Assembly: GCF_020616555.1 (NCBI RefSeq) | Contig: NZ_CP085173.1 | Span: 2,604,001-2,668,000, forward strand | DNA: 64,000 nucleotides | Direction: 5' to 3' | Source of the DNA: Streptomyces longhuiensis | GTDB lineage: Bacteria; Actinomycetota; Actinomycetes; Streptomycetales; Streptomycetaceae | Shown here: in pieces, positions 43,004-53,040 of the stretch | Layout of the letters: each line of letters begins with the position of its first letter | How positions within the stretch are numbered: the first letter of the stretch is position 1 | Position numbers and translations under genes: made by a program | The notes under the pieces: model-generated | What the model was told of the DNA's origin: nothing | Databases searched by the model: none | Seen by the model: the letters and a program-made list of their open reading frames with translations, nothing else

Positions 43004-45043
43004 TCAATCTTCTTCGGATGCACTGCGGATTTCGTAGGCATCAGCACCCTGTTCTGGAGTCATTCCTTCGATCGGCAGCTCCTCTCCCAGCATGCGCTCG
43101 GCCGCACCACGGTGCAGCTTCGCGGCCGCGGGGTCGCCGAGCCGGTCGAGCGTGTCGGCCAGGCGGAGCTGCAGCGCGGCCTGCAGTCGCACGTCCTTGG
43201 CCTGGCGCGCCCACTCGACCGCTTCCTGGCAGGTGTGCAGCGACTCCTCGGGCCGGCCCGCGTACTCCTGGACACGCGCCATCTCGCTCAACGCCCGCGC
43301 CTGCGCCGCGACATCGCCCTCCTTGCGGTACCCGGCGGCGGCCGAGCGCCAGCTGCGCAGCGCGTCGCCGTAACGGCCCGCGTAGGTGTTCACCGTGCCG
43401 ATGCGGCCGTGCAGCCGCGCGGCGTCGGCGCGCTCGCCGCGGGTGAGCCGCTGGGCGAGTGCGCGCCCGTACCAGTCGGCGGCCCGGTACCAGTCCCCCA
43501 GCTCCTGGTACGTGCCGCCTACGGATTCCATCGCGCGGCCGGTCGCGTACGGGTCCCTGGCTTCGCGCCCGGCGTCCAGAGCGGCCCGGTAGCGGGTGAG
43601 CGCCTCCTGGGTGCGGCCGGTCCGCGCGTCGAGGTCGGCGAGGTTCAGAAGGGCCGCGGCCTTCTCGCGGGGCAGGTTCCTGCGCTCGGCGACGTCGAGG
43701 ACGAGGCGGTGGATGCCGTAGAGGTCGGGGGCGGCGGCCTCGGTGCCGACGTGCGCGGCCAGGGCGCGCGCCAGGGCCGCCATCAGGCGCCTGGCCAGGG
43801 TGTCGAGCTCCCCGTCGGCGACGGCGAGACGGGCGGCGGCCAGCAGCGCGGGCCGCCGGACCCGCAGCCACTCGGCGCCCGCGGCGGGGCTCGGGAAACG
43901 CAGGGCGCGGGGCAGCCCCGCGAGCTTCTTGCGGGCGGGTGAGCCGTCCGGTTCGGTGATCGCGCGGCAGGACTGGAGCAGCCGCACCGTGCGCTCCAGC
44001 ATGCGGGCGCGGGCGAGCTGCACCTCGCCGGGCCGGTCGTGGGTCTCGGTCAGGCCGCGCAGCAGCGGCATCAGGCAGCCGGGCACCTCGTACTGCGGCA
44101 GCTCGGAGTCGATCCGCCCGACCAGGCCGAGCACCGTGAAGTCGTCCAGGGTGGTCTGCGCGGCGGAGACGGAGCAGCCGGCCAGCGCGGACGCGGTGTG
44201 CGGGTCGACATGCCCCTCGGGGGCGAGGGACAGGTAGCGCAGTATCCGGGCGGCGGGCACCGGCAGGGACGCGTAGGCGTGCTGGAAGACGCGGGCGAGC
44301 GCGGACCCGTCGTCGGCCCGGGCGTGCAGCTGCTTGGCCAGGTCCGCCACGGCCTCCTTGGGGCGTACGGCGAGCCAGCCGCCGGCCAGCATCAGCGCCG
44401 CGGGCTGCGACCCGCACTCCTCGACGAGGGACTCCGCCGAGCGCGGGTCGACGGTGATGCGGACCGATCCGGTGTGCCGGCCGAGCAGCTCCAGGGCGGA
44501 TTTCGTGTCGAGGCCGCCGAGTGTGCAGGGCCGCACGTCGGAGATTCCGGTCAGTGGCCCCTCGGACACGGCGACGACCAGGCAGTCGGGGGATTCGGGG
44601 AGCAGCGGGTCGACCTGTTCGGCGTCCGCCGCGTCGTCGAGGAACAGTACGGCCCTGCGGACGGAGAGCCCTTCACGCAGCCGCTCGGCGAGGTCGTCCT
44701 CTCCTTCGCCGGGGGGCGCGGGCAGATCGAGGGAGTCGAGGAGTTCGCGGGCGGTGCGTTCGGTGGGGACGCGGGTGCCGTCCGGGGCGGTGAGGCGGGT
44801 CCGCAGGATGCCGTCCGGATAGTCGGCGGCGACCTGGCCCAGGAGTTCCTCGGCGAGCGCGGTGCGACCGGATCCCGGGCGGCCCGCGATGAGCAGGACG
44901 CGCGCGCGTGGCGCTTTGCGCCCGGCGATCGTGTCGAGACCCGCGCGCTCGATGTCTGCGCGCAGTTCCTTCAACTCACGGCTGCGGCCCAGGAACTGAC
45001 TGCCCTTCAGTCCGTCCTTCGGTTCGACCGCCTGATCCGTCAC
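43004..45043 (-). CDS. STAND-type ATPase with TPR repeats and altered P-loop
   Basis: This 679-residue signal-transduction ATPase starts at GTG 45041-45043, with GGAGCG upstream. The NB-ARC-like domain begins with FLGRSRELKELRADI and has the P-loop GRPGSGRTA, in which the catalytic Lys is replaced by Arg. A Walker B-like AVLFLDDAADAEQ and a winged-helix region with LPVPAARILRYLSLAP follow. The C-terminal third consists of TPR repeats (TYQELGDWYRAADWYGRALAQ, GRIGTVNTYAGRYGDALRSWRSAA). It has no N-terminal effector domain, unlike AfsR-type regulators. Binding of nucleotide or partner proteins is expected; ATP hydrolysis is questionable. Confidence 0.88.
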   Translation of the reverse strand: MTDQAVEPKDGLKGSQFLGRSRELKELRADIERAGLDTIAGRKAPRARVLLIAGRPGSGRTALAEELLGQVAADYPDGILRTRLTAPDGTRVPTERTARELLDSLDLPAPPGEGEDDLAERLREGLSVRRAVLFLDDAADAEQVDPLLPESPDCLVVAVSEGPLTGISDVRPCTLGGLDTKSALELLGRHTGSVRITVDPRSAESLVEECGSQPAALMLAGGWLAVRPKEAVADLAKQLHARADDGSALARVFQHAYASLPVPAARILRYLSLAPEGHVDPHTASALAGCSVSAAQTTLDDFTVLGLVGRIDSELPQYEVPGCLMPLLRGLTETHDRPGEVQLARARMLERTVRLLQSCRAITEPDGSPARKKLAGLPRALRFPSPAAGAEWLRVRRPALLAAARLAVADGELDTLARRLMAALARALAAHVGTEAAAPDLYGIHRLVLDVAERRNLPREKAAALLNLADLDARTGRTQEALTRYRAALDAGREARDPYATGRAMESVGGTYQELGDWYRAADWYGRALAQRLTRGERADAARLHGRIGTVNTYAGRYGDALRSWRSAAAGYRKEGDVAAQARALSEMARVQEYAGRPEESLHTCQEAVEWARQAKDVRLQAALQLRLADTLDRLGDPAAAKLHRGAAERMLGEELPIEGMTPEQGADAYEIRSASEED

Positions 45044-45170
45044 GGGCCACGCTCCGTCCACCTGCGCCGAACCCGCCGGGTTCGGGCGGGACGCTTTGAG
45101 AGCCTAGTTCAGGCGGAACGGCGTTCCCTGGCGGGCGGCGCGGGGGTGTCCCTCAATCGGATCAGCGGAT

Positions 45171-45215
45171 GGTGTGACCGGAGGGGCCGATCGGAACCAG
45201 CCCCTCCGGCACACC
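45171..45215 (-). terminator. Terminator hairpin after NUDIX hydrolase
   Basis: GGTGTG-A-CCGGAGGGGC (45171-45187) pairs with GCCCCTCCGG-CACACC (45200-45215), a 16-bp stem with a single bulged A. It lies about 9 nt past the NUDIX stop codon at 45224. Confidence 0.8.
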
Positions 45216-45223
45216 GCCCGTAC

Positions 45224-45853
45224 CTACGCCTCGAACGGCCGGGCGGGCCAGGGCGCCTCGGCCGGCCGCAGCGACTCCACGCCGTCACCGGCCTGCACGG
45301 CGGTCAGCGCGAGCGCCCCCACCACCAGGCAGTTGTTGTGCAGCTCACCGGCCAGCACACCGCGCACGAGCTCCGCCAGGGGGACGCGGGCCAGCTCCAT
45401 GTCGGCCTCCTCGTCCTCCACCTCGAAGCGCTCGCCCTCCGCCTCGGACAGGTCGCGGGCCAGGAAGATGCGGACGGCCTCGGAGCAGCCGCCGGGCGTC
45501 GTGTAGACGTCGGTGAGGACGCGCCAGTCCTCCGCCTTGACGTGCGCCTCCTCGTAGAGCTCGCGCTGGGCCGCGTGCAGCGGGTTCTCGCCGGGGATGT
45601 CGAGGAGTCCGGCCGGGATCTCCCAGAGCTTGTGCCGCACGGGGTGGCGGTACTGCTTGAGGATCAGGACGCGGCCCTGGTCGTCGAGGGCGAGGACGGC
45701 CACGGAACCGGGGTGGACCTGGTAGTCACGGCGGACGACCGAGCCGCCCGGCATGACCACGTCGTCGGTGCGCACAGAGGTCTTGTTCCCGACGAAGGGG
45801 GTCTCGGTCGCCCGGACCTCCCACTCCTCGGCGGTGTCCTTGATCGTCGTCAT
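45224..45853 (-). CDS. NUDIX hydrolase, ADP-ribose pyrophosphatase type
   Basis: This 209-residue NUDIX enzyme starts at ATG 45851-45853 with GGAGGA upstream. The NUDIX box reads AGLLDIPGENPLHAAQRELYEEAHV, in which the second-last Gly of the consensus is His. The spacing resembles the mycobacterial ADP-ribose pyrophosphatase Rv1700 as I recall it. It probably cleaves ADP-ribose to AMP and ribose-5-phosphate. It lies 95 nt downstream of pyrG on the same strand and may be co-transcribed with it. Confidence 0.92.
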   Translation of the reverse strand: MTTIKDTAEEWEVRATETPFVGNKTSVRTDDVVMPGGSVVRRDYQVHPGSVAVLALDDQGRVLILKQYRHPVRHKLWEIPAGLLDIPGENPLHAAQRELYEEAHVKAEDWRVLTDVYTTPGGCSEAVRIFLARDLSEAEGERFEVEDEEADMELARVPLAELVRGVLAGELHNNCLVVGALALTAVQAGDGVESLRPAEAPWPARPFEA

Positions 45854-45948
45854 GTCGACACGTCCTCCTACGCACGTAAACAGAAACCGGGGCACGCACC
45901 CCAAAAGGCACGCACCCCGGCAACCGTACAACCCATGTCCTACACGGC

Positions 45949-47622
45949 TTACTTGGCCTTCTTGCCGTTCGCCGCGGCGCCCGTCTTACGCTCGACGGCC
46001 GCCTTCACCAGGCCCGCGAAGAGCGGGTGCGGGCGGGTCGGACGGGAGCGGAGCTCGGGGTGCGCCTGGGTCGCGACCAGGTAAGGGTGCACCTCGCGCG
46101 GGTACTCCACGTACTCCACGAGCTTGCCGTCCGGCGACGTGCCGGAGAACTGCAGACCGGCCTTCTTCTCCAGCTCGGCGCGGTAGGAGTTGTTCACCTC
46201 GTAGCGGTGACGGTGGCGCTCCTCGACGTACTCCTTGCCGTCGTACACCTCGCGCGCGATGGAGCCCTCAGCAAGCTTCGCCGGGTACATGCCCAGCCGC
46301 ATGGTGCCGCCCATGTCGCCCTCACCGGCGACGATGTCGAGCTGCTCGGCCATCGTGGAGATGACCGGGTGCGCGGTGGCGGCGTCGAACTCGGTGGAGT
46401 TCGCGTCGGGGATGTCGGCCAGGTTCCGCGCGGCCTCGATCACGATGCACTGCAGGCCGAGGCAGAGGCCGAGCAGCGGGATCTTGTTCTCGCGGGCGAA
46501 CTGGATCGCGCCGACCTTGCCGGACACGCCACGGTCGCCGAAGCCGCCGGGAATACAGATCGCGTCCACGTCGCCGAGCTGCTTCTTGGCGCCTGCCGCG
46601 GTCTTGCAGTCGTCGGACGCGACCCACTTGATCTTGACGCGGGCCTTGTTGGCGAAGCCGCCGGCGCGCAGCGCCTCGGTCACCGACAGGTAGGCGTCGG
46701 GCAGGTCGATGTACTTGCCGACGAGCGCCATGACGATCTCGTGGTCGGGGTTGTGGACGCGGTCGAGCAGGTCGTCCCAGGTCGTCCAGTCCACGTCGCG
46801 GAACGGCAGGTCCAGCTTGCGGACGACGTAGGCGTCCAGGCCCTCGGTGTGCAGGACCTTCGGGATGTCGTAGATCGACGGGGCGTCGATGGCCGCGACG
46901 ACGGCCGCCTCGTCGACGTCGCACATCAGGGAGATCTTGCGCTTGATCGCGGTGGGCACCTCGCGGTCGGCGCGCAGGACGATCGCGTCCGGCTGGATAC
47001 CGATGTTGCGCAGGGCGGCGACCGAGTGCTGGGTCGGCTTGGTCTTCAGCTCGCCCGAGGGGCCGATGTAGGGCAGCAGCGAGATGTGCACGACGAAGAC
47101 GTTGTCGCGGCCGACCTCGTGGCGGACCTGGCGGACGGTCTCCAGGAACGGCAGGGACTCGATGTCGCCGACCGTGCCGCCGACCTCGGTGATGACGACG
47201 TCGACGTCGTCCGTGGCCATGCGGCGGATGCGGTGCTTGATCTCGTTCGTGATGTGCGGGATGACCTGGACGGTGTCGCCGAGGTACTCGCCGCGCCGCT
47301 CCTTGGCGATCACCTGGGAGTAGACCTGTCCGGTGGTGACGTTGGCCGTGCCGTCCAGATCCACGTCGAGGAAGCGCTCGTAGTGGCCGATGTCCAGGTC
47401 GGTCTCGGCGCCGTCGTTGGTGACGAACACCTCACCGTGCTGGAACGGGTTCATCGTGCCGGGGTCGACGTTCAGGTACGGGTCGAGCTTCTGCATCGTG
47501 ACCCGCAGACCACGCGCCTTGAGGAGCGCACCCAGGCTGGAGGCCGTCAGGCCCTTGCCGAGGGAGGAGGCGACACCCCCGGTGACGAAGATGTGCTTGG
47601 TCGTCGTGGATTTGGGCGTCAT
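45949..47622 (-). CDS. pyrG: CTP synthase
   Basis: This 557-residue enzyme converts UTP, glutamine and ATP to CTP. The N-terminal synthetase domain begins [20 protein letters not shown] and includes [21 protein letters not shown] in parts. The C-terminal class I glutamine amidotransferase domain has [10 protein letters not shown] (Cys nucleophile) and the His/Glu pair in [14 protein letters not shown] ~15-residue Ala/Lys tail ends it. ATG 47620-47622 was used; a TTG two codons earlier is possible, and the Shine-Dalgarno is weak. Confidence 0.97.
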   Translation of the reverse strand: MTPKSTTTKHIFVTGGVASSLGKGLTASSLGALLKARGLRVTMQKLDPYLNVDPGTMNPFQHGEVFVTNDGAETDLDIGHYERFLDVDLDGTANVTTGQVYSQVIAKERRGEYLGDTVQVIPHITNEIKHRIRRMATDDVDVVITEVGGTVGDIESLPFLETVRQVRHEVGRDNVFVVHISLLPYIGPSGELKTKPTQHSVAALRNIGIQPDAIVLRADREVPTAIKRKISLMCDVDEAAVVAAIDAPSIYDIPKVLHTEGLDAYVVRKLDLPFRDVDWTTWDDLLDRVHNPDHEIVMALVGKYIDLPDAYLSVTEALRAGGFANKARVKIKWVASDDCKTAAGAKKQLGDVDAICIPGGFGDRGVSGKVGAIQFARENKIPLLGLCLGLQCIVIEAARNLADIPDANSTEFDAATAHPVISTMAEQLDIVAGEGDMGGTMRLGMYPAKLAEGSIAREVYDGKEYVEERHRHRYEVNNSYRAELEKKAGLQFSGTSPDGKLVEYVEYPREVHPYLVATQAHPELRSRPTRPHPLFAGLVKAAVERKTGAAANGKKAK

Positions 47623-47628
47623 GGCCAA

Positions 47629-48086
47629 GAGGGGGCTCCCGTGGTCGCGGTCTGGAATGCGTACCGGCTTGCCTGGTCCGGAGATTTCCGGGGGTGCCGT
47701 CGCTGCGGGTTCGGGGGCTTCGACTGCTTGCAGAAGCGCACCGGTCCACGGGCTACCAGGGTATCAGCGAGTGGGCGAGGCTGCTTCCGGCCACGCTCCG
47801 CACATGCGTCACCACAGCATCACCGAAACCTCACCCGCCGCTCACCCTTTCGGCCCACCTTCGTTGCCGGGACCGGCGCGCGGATCACTGTGGTGCGTCG
47901 TATCCTGCTCGGACACTCGCTGCCGAGCCAGGCCGGCAAACGGCACTACCCCCGCCCGTTACTCCCGGAACAAGAGCTCGTCAGTTCGTTTCTCATGACG
48001 ACGTACCAACACGAACCCTTGACCGCAGAGACCGCAGAGCGATCGCCCTTCCGGGGGCGTACGTGGCCGTTCGACTGGAGATGCAC
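47629..48086. other. Divergent intergenic region between pyrG and the GH15 gene
   Basis: This 458-nt non-coding stretch lies between divergent genes. Only antisense frames cross it. It must hold both promoters; no RNA gene, repeat or riboswitch was recognised. Confidence 0.5.
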
Positions 48087-49889
48087 GTGGCCGGGCGCAT
48101 CGAGGACTACGCACTCATCGGAGACATGCAGACCGCAGCCCTGGTCTGCCGGGACGGAACAGTCGACTGGCTGTGCCTCCCACGCTTCGACTCGCATGCC
48201 ATTTTCGCCGGCCTGCTCGGCACCGAGGAACACGGCTTCTGGCGGCTGGGACCGGCGCACGCGCCGGAGGCCGAGCCGCCGACCGCGGCGCGCCGGACGT
48301 ACCGCGGCGATTCCCTGATCCTCGAATCCGAGTGGGACACCCCCCGCGGCACGGTCCGCGTGACCGATTTCATGCCGCCGCGTGACGGCGCGCCGCAGCT
48401 GATCCGGATCGTGGAGGGCATCAGCGGCCGCGTCCCGATGCGCTCGGCGCTGCGCATGCGTTTCTCCTACGGGCGGATCGTGCCGTGGGTGCACAAGGTC
48501 GACGGACGTACGGTCGCGGTCGCGGGTCCCGACTCCGTGTGGCTCGACTCGACCGCGGAGACGTACGGCAAGGACCTGACGACGTACTCGGACTTCACCG
48601 TGGCGCCGGGTGACCGGATCGCGTTCACCCTCTCGTGGCAGCCCTCGCACCAGAAGCCGCCGGCCCTCCCCGACCCGGAGGGGTCCCTGGAGGCGACGGA
48701 GGAGTTCTGGGGCGAGTGGGTCGAGCACTGTACGTACCACGGGCCCTACCGCGAGGCCGTGGTCCGTTCGCTGATCACGCTCAAGGCCCTGACGTACGCG
48801 CCGACCGGCGGCATCGTCGCCGCGCCGACCACGTCGCTGCCGGAGGAGATCGGCGGTGTCCGCAACTGGGACTACCGCTACACCTGGCTGCGCGACGCGG
48901 CGATCACCCTGTCCTCCATGCTGCGCACCGGCTACCGCGAGGAGGCCCGCGCCTGGCGGGACTGGCTGCTTCGCGCGGTCGCGGGCGACCCGGAGAACCT
49001 GCAGATCATGTACGGGATCGCGGGCGAGCGCGAGCTCGGCGAGGCGGAGCTCGACTGGCTGCCCGGGTACGAGAACTCGGCGCCGGTGCGGGTCGGCAAC
49101 GGCGCGGCGCACCAGCTCCAGCTCGACGTGTACGGCGAGGTCACCGAGGCACTGCACCTGGCACATATGACGGGCCTGACCCGCAACGACTACGCGTCGC
49201 TGCTCCAGCTCAAGCTGATCCGCTACCTGGAGAAGCACTGGGACGAGCCGGACGAGGGCATCTGGGAGGTGCGCGGGCCACGCCGGCACTTCGTTCACTC
49301 GAAGGTCATGGCGTGGGTCGCCGTGGACCGCACGATCAAGCTCATCGAGTCGGGTGACGCGGACGGGCCGCTGGAGAAGTGGCGAGAACTGCGCGACGAC
49401 ATCCACCGGGACGTGTGCGAGCGGGGCTACGACAAGGAGCGCAACACGTTCACGCAGTCGTACGGCTCGAAGGAGCTGGACGCCTCGCTGCTCCTGATCC
49501 CGCAGATGGGCTTCCTGCCGCCCGACGACAAGCGCGTCATCGGCACGATCGAGGCGATCCAGCGGGAGCTCTCGACGCCGGACGGGTTCATCCTGCGTTA
49601 CCCGACGACGGGCGAGGACGCGGGCGTCGACGGCCTGGAGGGCGACGAGGGCGCGTTCCTCGCCTGCTCGTTCTGGATGGCCGACGACCTCGCGATGATC
49701 GGCCGTGTGGACGAGGCCCGCACGCTCTTCGAGAAGCTCCTGTCGCTGCGCAACGACCTGGGACTGCTCGCGGAGGAGTGGGACTCGCGCCTCCAGCGCC
49801 AGGTCGGCAACTTCCCGCAGGCGTTCAGTCACGTTCCGCTGATCGACACGGCCCTGCGGCTGACGGCCTCGGGGGCGTACGGCGGCTAG
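48087..49889 (+). CDS. GH15-family glycoside hydrolase (trehalase/glucoamylase-like)
   Basis: This 600-residue cytoplasmic glycosidase starts at GTG 48087, favoured because GGAG lies 6 nt upstream and the family usually begins MAGRIEDYALIGD. An ATG at 48081 is adjacent to the SD and less likely. The N-terminal beta-domain (EDYALIGDMQTAALVCRDG, DWLCLPRFDSHAIFAGLLG) is followed by the (alpha/alpha)6 barrel: WDYRYTWLRDAA with the general acid region, and GIAGERELGEAELDWLPGYE. The group includes actinobacterial trehalases as well as other alpha-glucosidases, so trehalose hydrolysis is a candidate. A long hairpin terminates it. Confidence 0.92.
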   Translation: MAGRIEDYALIGDMQTAALVCRDGTVDWLCLPRFDSHAIFAGLLGTEEHGFWRLGPAHAPEAEPPTAARRTYRGDSLILESEWDTPRGTVRVTDFMPPRDGAPQLIRIVEGISGRVPMRSALRMRFSYGRIVPWVHKVDGRTVAVAGPDSVWLDSTAETYGKDLTTYSDFTVAPGDRIAFTLSWQPSHQKPPALPDPEGSLEATEEFWGEWVEHCTYHGPYREAVVRSLITLKALTYAPTGGIVAAPTTSLPEEIGGVRNWDYRYTWLRDAAITLSSMLRTGYREEARAWRDWLLRAVAGDPENLQIMYGIAGERELGEAELDWLPGYENSAPVRVGNGAAHQLQLDVYGEVTEALHLAHMTGLTRNDYASLLQLKLIRYLEKHWDEPDEGIWEVRGPRRHFVHSKVMAWVAVDRTIKLIESGDADGPLEKWRELRDDIHRDVCERGYDKERNTFTQSYGSKELDASLLLIPQMGFLPPDDKRVIGTIEAIQRELSTPDGFILRYPTTGEDAGVDGLEGDEGAFLACSFWMADDLAMIGRVDEARTLFEKLLSLRNDLGLLAEEWDSRLQRQVGNFPQAFSHVPLIDTALRLTASGAYGG

Positions 49890-49910
49890 ATCGGCTTCCT
49901 GAGCACGTTT

Positions 49911-49945
49911 CCGGCGGCGCGTTCCCCTGCGGGGCGCGCCGCCGG
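49911..49945 (+). terminator. Terminator hairpin after GH15 gene
   Basis: CCGGCGGCGCG pairs with CGCGCCGCCGG, and an inner CCCC pairs with GGGG across a two-nt bulge, giving about 15 bp of stem. It starts 22 nt past the stop codon. Confidence 0.75.
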
Positions 49946-50002
49946 CGGCGTCTGCCGCGTCCTGCCTGATGGCCGAAGGTTTTCCCGGACCGTGCGCGCA
50001 GG

Positions 50003-50008
50003 TAGCGT
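50003..50008 (+). promoter_or_regulatory. -10 element TAGCGT, leaderless start
   Basis: TAGCGT lies 7 nt before the ATG at 50016, with no Shine-Dalgarno. Confidence 0.5.
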
Positions 50009-50015
50009 CCGCACC

Positions 50016-51686
50016 ATGGACACTCAGGCCCCCCACAGCAGCGCGCCCGGCACCCAGGGCGGCATCACCGTGCAGCGGGCCCTGGAACTGCCAGGTCTGC
50101 GCAGCGGGCTCCCGGAAGTGGTGGCGGGAGGGGACCGGCTGCAGCGCACCGTGCGCTGGGTGCACGCGGGCGAGGTGCCCAACATCGCCTCGCTCCTCAA
50201 GGGCGGCGAGCTGCTCCTGACCACCGGGTTCGGCATCGGTACGCGCCCGGCCGAGCAGCGGGCCTTCGTCCGCAAGCTCGCCGACCGCGGGATCTCCGCG
50301 CTCGTCATCGAGCTGGGCCAGCGCTTCGCGCGGCTGCCCGCCGCGCTGGTGGAGACCGCGCGCGCGGCCGGCCTCCCGCTGGTGCAGCTGCACCGCGAGG
50401 TGCCGTTCGTGACGGTCACCGAAGAGGTCCACACCGAGATCGTCAACGGGCACTACGCGCTCCTCCAGCGCGCGGAAGAGGTGCACCGGCGCTGCACGGA
50501 GGCCCTGCTCGGCGGCGGCGGAGTGCCCCAAGTCCTGCGCATTCTCGCGGAGTTCAGCGGCAACCCGGTGTTCCTGGAGACGGCCGACGGGCAGCTCCTG
50601 TACGCCGCCGGGGGCGAGCCCGAGGTCGCCGACCCGCTCCAGGTGTGGGAAGGGATGCGCGGCAAGCCCGCCGACCGCGACGAGCCGCCGGCCGGGGCCG
50701 TGCTCGTCGACGTGCCGGGCGGCGGGCCCGGCACCGGGTCCGTACGGGCGCGCCTCGTCCTGCTGCCGGTCGCGGCCCCGCTGGCGCCCGTGCACCGGAT
50801 CGCGGCGGAACGGGCGGCGAGCAGCCTCGCCGTCGTCCTGATGCAGGCCCGCCAGGAGGAGGAGCTGGCGGCGCGCGGCCGCGGTGACTTCCTCACGGAT
50901 CTCGCGGAGGGCCGGATCACGCCCGACGACGCCCCGGCGCAGGCGCGTGTCCTCGGGTTCAAGCCGGGCGGCCAGGGGCCGCTGCTGCCGGTCGTGATGC
51001 GGCTGCCCGAGGCGTCGGTGGGCTCGGTGGGCCTCTCCCCCGGCGGCGGCTGGGCGGTGCTGGCCCGGGCGGTCGCCGAGGAGCTGGCCGCGGTCGGGGT
51101 TCCGGTCCTGCTCGGCGTACGGCCCGTCGAGGGGCGCGTCCCCCTGCTGCTCGGGCTGCGGTCGGACTCGGAGCGCACGGCGGTCGCGGACCGGGTGGCG
51201 GCGGCGCTGCGGGCGGGGGTCGAGCGGGCGGGCATGCAGCGTGCCGGGACGCAGCCGCCGGTCGTCGTGGTCGGCGGCGCGGGCGGCTGGGCCGCGGCCG
51301 CGGCCGGCCTGCGGCACGCGGCCGAGACGGCCACGGCGGCGCAGGGTCTGTCGGACCGGCCCTGGTACGACGCGCGGCGCCTCGACATCGACCTGCTGCT
51401 GTGGCGGCTGCGGGACCATCCGGACCTGGCGGCGTTCGTGGAGCGTGCGATCGGGCCTCTCCAGGCCCACGACCGCCGCGCCAAGCCGCCGCTCCTTCCC
51501 ACGCTCCAGACGTATCTGGCGCACGCGGGCCGCAAGGCGGAGACGGCCCGCGAACTCCATCTGAACCGTCAGACGCTCTACAACCGCCTGGCCCGCATAG
51601 GGGAGTTGCTCGGCACGGACCTGGACGACCCGCAGACGGTACTCGCGTTGAGCCTGGCGCTGCGGGCGCGCAGGCATGTGGGGTGA
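50016..51686 (+). CDS. PucR-family transcriptional regulator
   Basis: This 556-residue regulator starts at ATG 50016. The N-terminal PucR ligand-sensing domain (RTVRWVHAGEVPNIASLLKGGELLLTTG, in parts) is followed by a CdaR GGDEF-like middle region. The C-terminal PucR helix-turn-helix (LQTYLAHAGRKAETARELHLNRQTLYNRLARI) binds DNA. Homologs control purine, amine or carbon-source genes, usually near them. The neighbours here are a GH15 hydrolase and a glycosyltransferase, so the regulon is not obvious. The downstream gene is convergent, with only 19 nt between. Confidence 0.93.
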   Translation: MDTQAPHSSAPGTQGGITVQRALELPGLRSGLPEVVAGGDRLQRTVRWVHAGEVPNIASLLKGGELLLTTGFGIGTRPAEQRAFVRKLADRGISALVIELGQRFARLPAALVETARAAGLPLVQLHREVPFVTVTEEVHTEIVNGHYALLQRAEEVHRRCTEALLGGGGVPQVLRILAEFSGNPVFLETADGQLLYAAGGEPEVADPLQVWEGMRGKPADRDEPPAGAVLVDVPGGGPGTGSVRARLVLLPVAAPLAPVHRIAAERAASSLAVVLMQARQEEELAARGRGDFLTDLAEGRITPDDAPAQARVLGFKPGGQGPLLPVVMRLPEASVGSVGLSPGGGWAVLARAVAEELAAVGVPVLLGVRPVEGRVPLLLGLRSDSERTAVADRVAAALRAGVERAGMQRAGTQPPVVVVGGAGGWAAAAAGLRHAAETATAAQGLSDRPWYDARRLDIDLLLWRLRDHPDLAAFVERAIGPLQAHDRRAKPPLLPTLQTYLAHAGRKAETARELHLNRQTLYNRLARIGELLGTDLDDPQTVLALSLALRARRHVG

Positions 51687-51705
51687 GCGTCGGGCCTCGG
51701 CCAGG

Positions 51706-52875
51706 TCAGCCCGGCGGCCGGGCCCCCGTCAACTCGTCGTAGATGCTGAGCACTTGGGCCACCGTCTCGTCCTCCGTCGGCCATGAGGCCGCCTGCAGCG
51801 TGCCTCGCTCCTTGAGCTGGTCGCGGCGCGCGGGGTCGGACAGGAGGCGGGTGACGGTGTCGGCGAGGGCGCGCGCGTCGCCGTAGGGGACGAGTTCCGC
51901 CGCGTCGCCCACGAGTTCGGGGATGCCGCCGACGTCGGTGGCGACGAGCGGCACGCGCACGTGGAGCGCCTCCTGCGCGAGGACCGAGCGGGACTCCCAA
52001 CTGCTGGCCAGCAGAGCCACATCGGCGGCCGCGAGCAGTTCGGAGACGTCGTCACGGCGCCCCACGAGCCGTACGGGCAGTTGCTCGCTCTCGATCCGGC
52101 GCTGGAGCGCGCCCCGCTCCGGCCCCTCGCCCGCGATGACGAGGAGCGGCACGGGGTCGAGGTGGCGCCAGGTGCGCGCGGCGTCCAGCAGCGTCCCGTA
52201 GCCGCGGTGCTTCACGAGGCTGCCGACGGCCATCAGCAACGGCCGTTCCACAGCGCCGAGTTCGGCCCGCGCCTTGTACTGCATGCGCTCCGGGTCCTCA
52301 GGTCCCTCGGGTCCGGGCACCGGCACGGCTTCCGACGAATCGGGGCGGCGCGGCGCCGGGAAGGCGACCGCGGCCAGCCTGGCGTCACGGGCACCACGGA
52401 CACGCGCTCGCTCGACGAGGTCCGAGGACGTGCCGAGGACCACGGAAGCGGCCCTCGCCACCCGCCGTTCGAGCAGCCGCAGCAGGTGGGCGCGGGCTCC
52501 CTCGGCGTGGGAGCGGGTGTGCCAGGTGACGACGAGGGGCGTGGTCCGGCCGCTGAGCGCGAGGGACGCGCGGAGCCCCGCGTGCAGCCCGTGCGCGTGG
52601 ACGAGGTCGGCGTCGGCGCAGGCGAGCCGGAGCGCTGCGACGGATCCGGGGTCGCTGCTGCGGGGCACGGTGACGTGCTGGGCGCCGACGTCCGCGAAGC
52701 CGTAGACGTGCGCGACCTCGGCGGGGGCGCAGACGGTGACGCGTACTCCCCTGGCGACGAGCCCGGCGGCCAGCGACCTGACGTGCGTGCTGCTTCCGGC
52801 GCTGCCGCCGCCCAGCACTTGCACGGTGCGCAGCGGCGACTGGCCGTGCGCTGGCTGGCTGCTCACGTGACTCAC
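51706..52875 (-). CDS. GT4 glycosyltransferase next to MraY-like protein
   Basis: This 389-residue GT-B fold enzyme starts at GTG 52873-52875, with AGGAG about 9 nt upstream. The acceptor-side loop VQVLGGGSAGSSTHVRSLAAG is followed by LVHAHGLHAGLRAS, VVTWHTRSHAEGAR, and the donor site SSWESRSVLAQEA (E-x7-E) with VPLVATDVGGIPE. Most similar in layout to lipid-carrier or cell-envelope GT4 enzymes. The neighbouring MraY-like membrane protein (53041-53820) is on the same strand, which supports a shared lipid-linked glycan pathway. Confidence 0.9.
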   Translation of the reverse strand: MSHVSSQPAHGQSPLRTVQVLGGGSAGSSTHVRSLAAGLVARGVRVTVCAPAEVAHVYGFADVGAQHVTVPRSSDPGSVAALRLACADADLVHAHGLHAGLRASLALSGRTTPLVVTWHTRSHAEGARAHLLRLLERRVARAASVVLGTSSDLVERARVRGARDARLAAVAFPAPRRPDSSEAVPVPGPEGPEDPERMQYKARAELGAVERPLLMAVGSLVKHRGYGTLLDAARTWRHLDPVPLLVIAGEGPERGALQRRIESEQLPVRLVGRRDDVSELLAAADVALLASSWESRSVLAQEALHVRVPLVATDVGGIPELVGDAAELVPYGDARALADTVTRLLSDPARRDQLKERGTLQAASWPTEDETVAQVLSIYDELTGARPPG

Positions 52876-53040
52876 GTGGCCGGGGCTCCTGGGTCGGTCG
52901 GTGCGGGACGCGCGGGGATGTCGCGCCGTGACGGTCTGGGCCAAGGATGCCAGCCCGTACGGGCGTTCCGGCACCGGGCCGGAGTCCCGACCGTGTCGGA
53001 GTGGGCAACACGTCGCACGGGATCACTCACACGCGTGAAT

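Noticed and set aside
47946..51677. 1243-codon minus-strand ORF
   Set aside because: It is antisense to the GH15 hydrolase and PucR genes, which have clear family motifs and normal codon use. Its translation is low-complexity Arg/Gly/Val typical of a GC-rich shadow frame.
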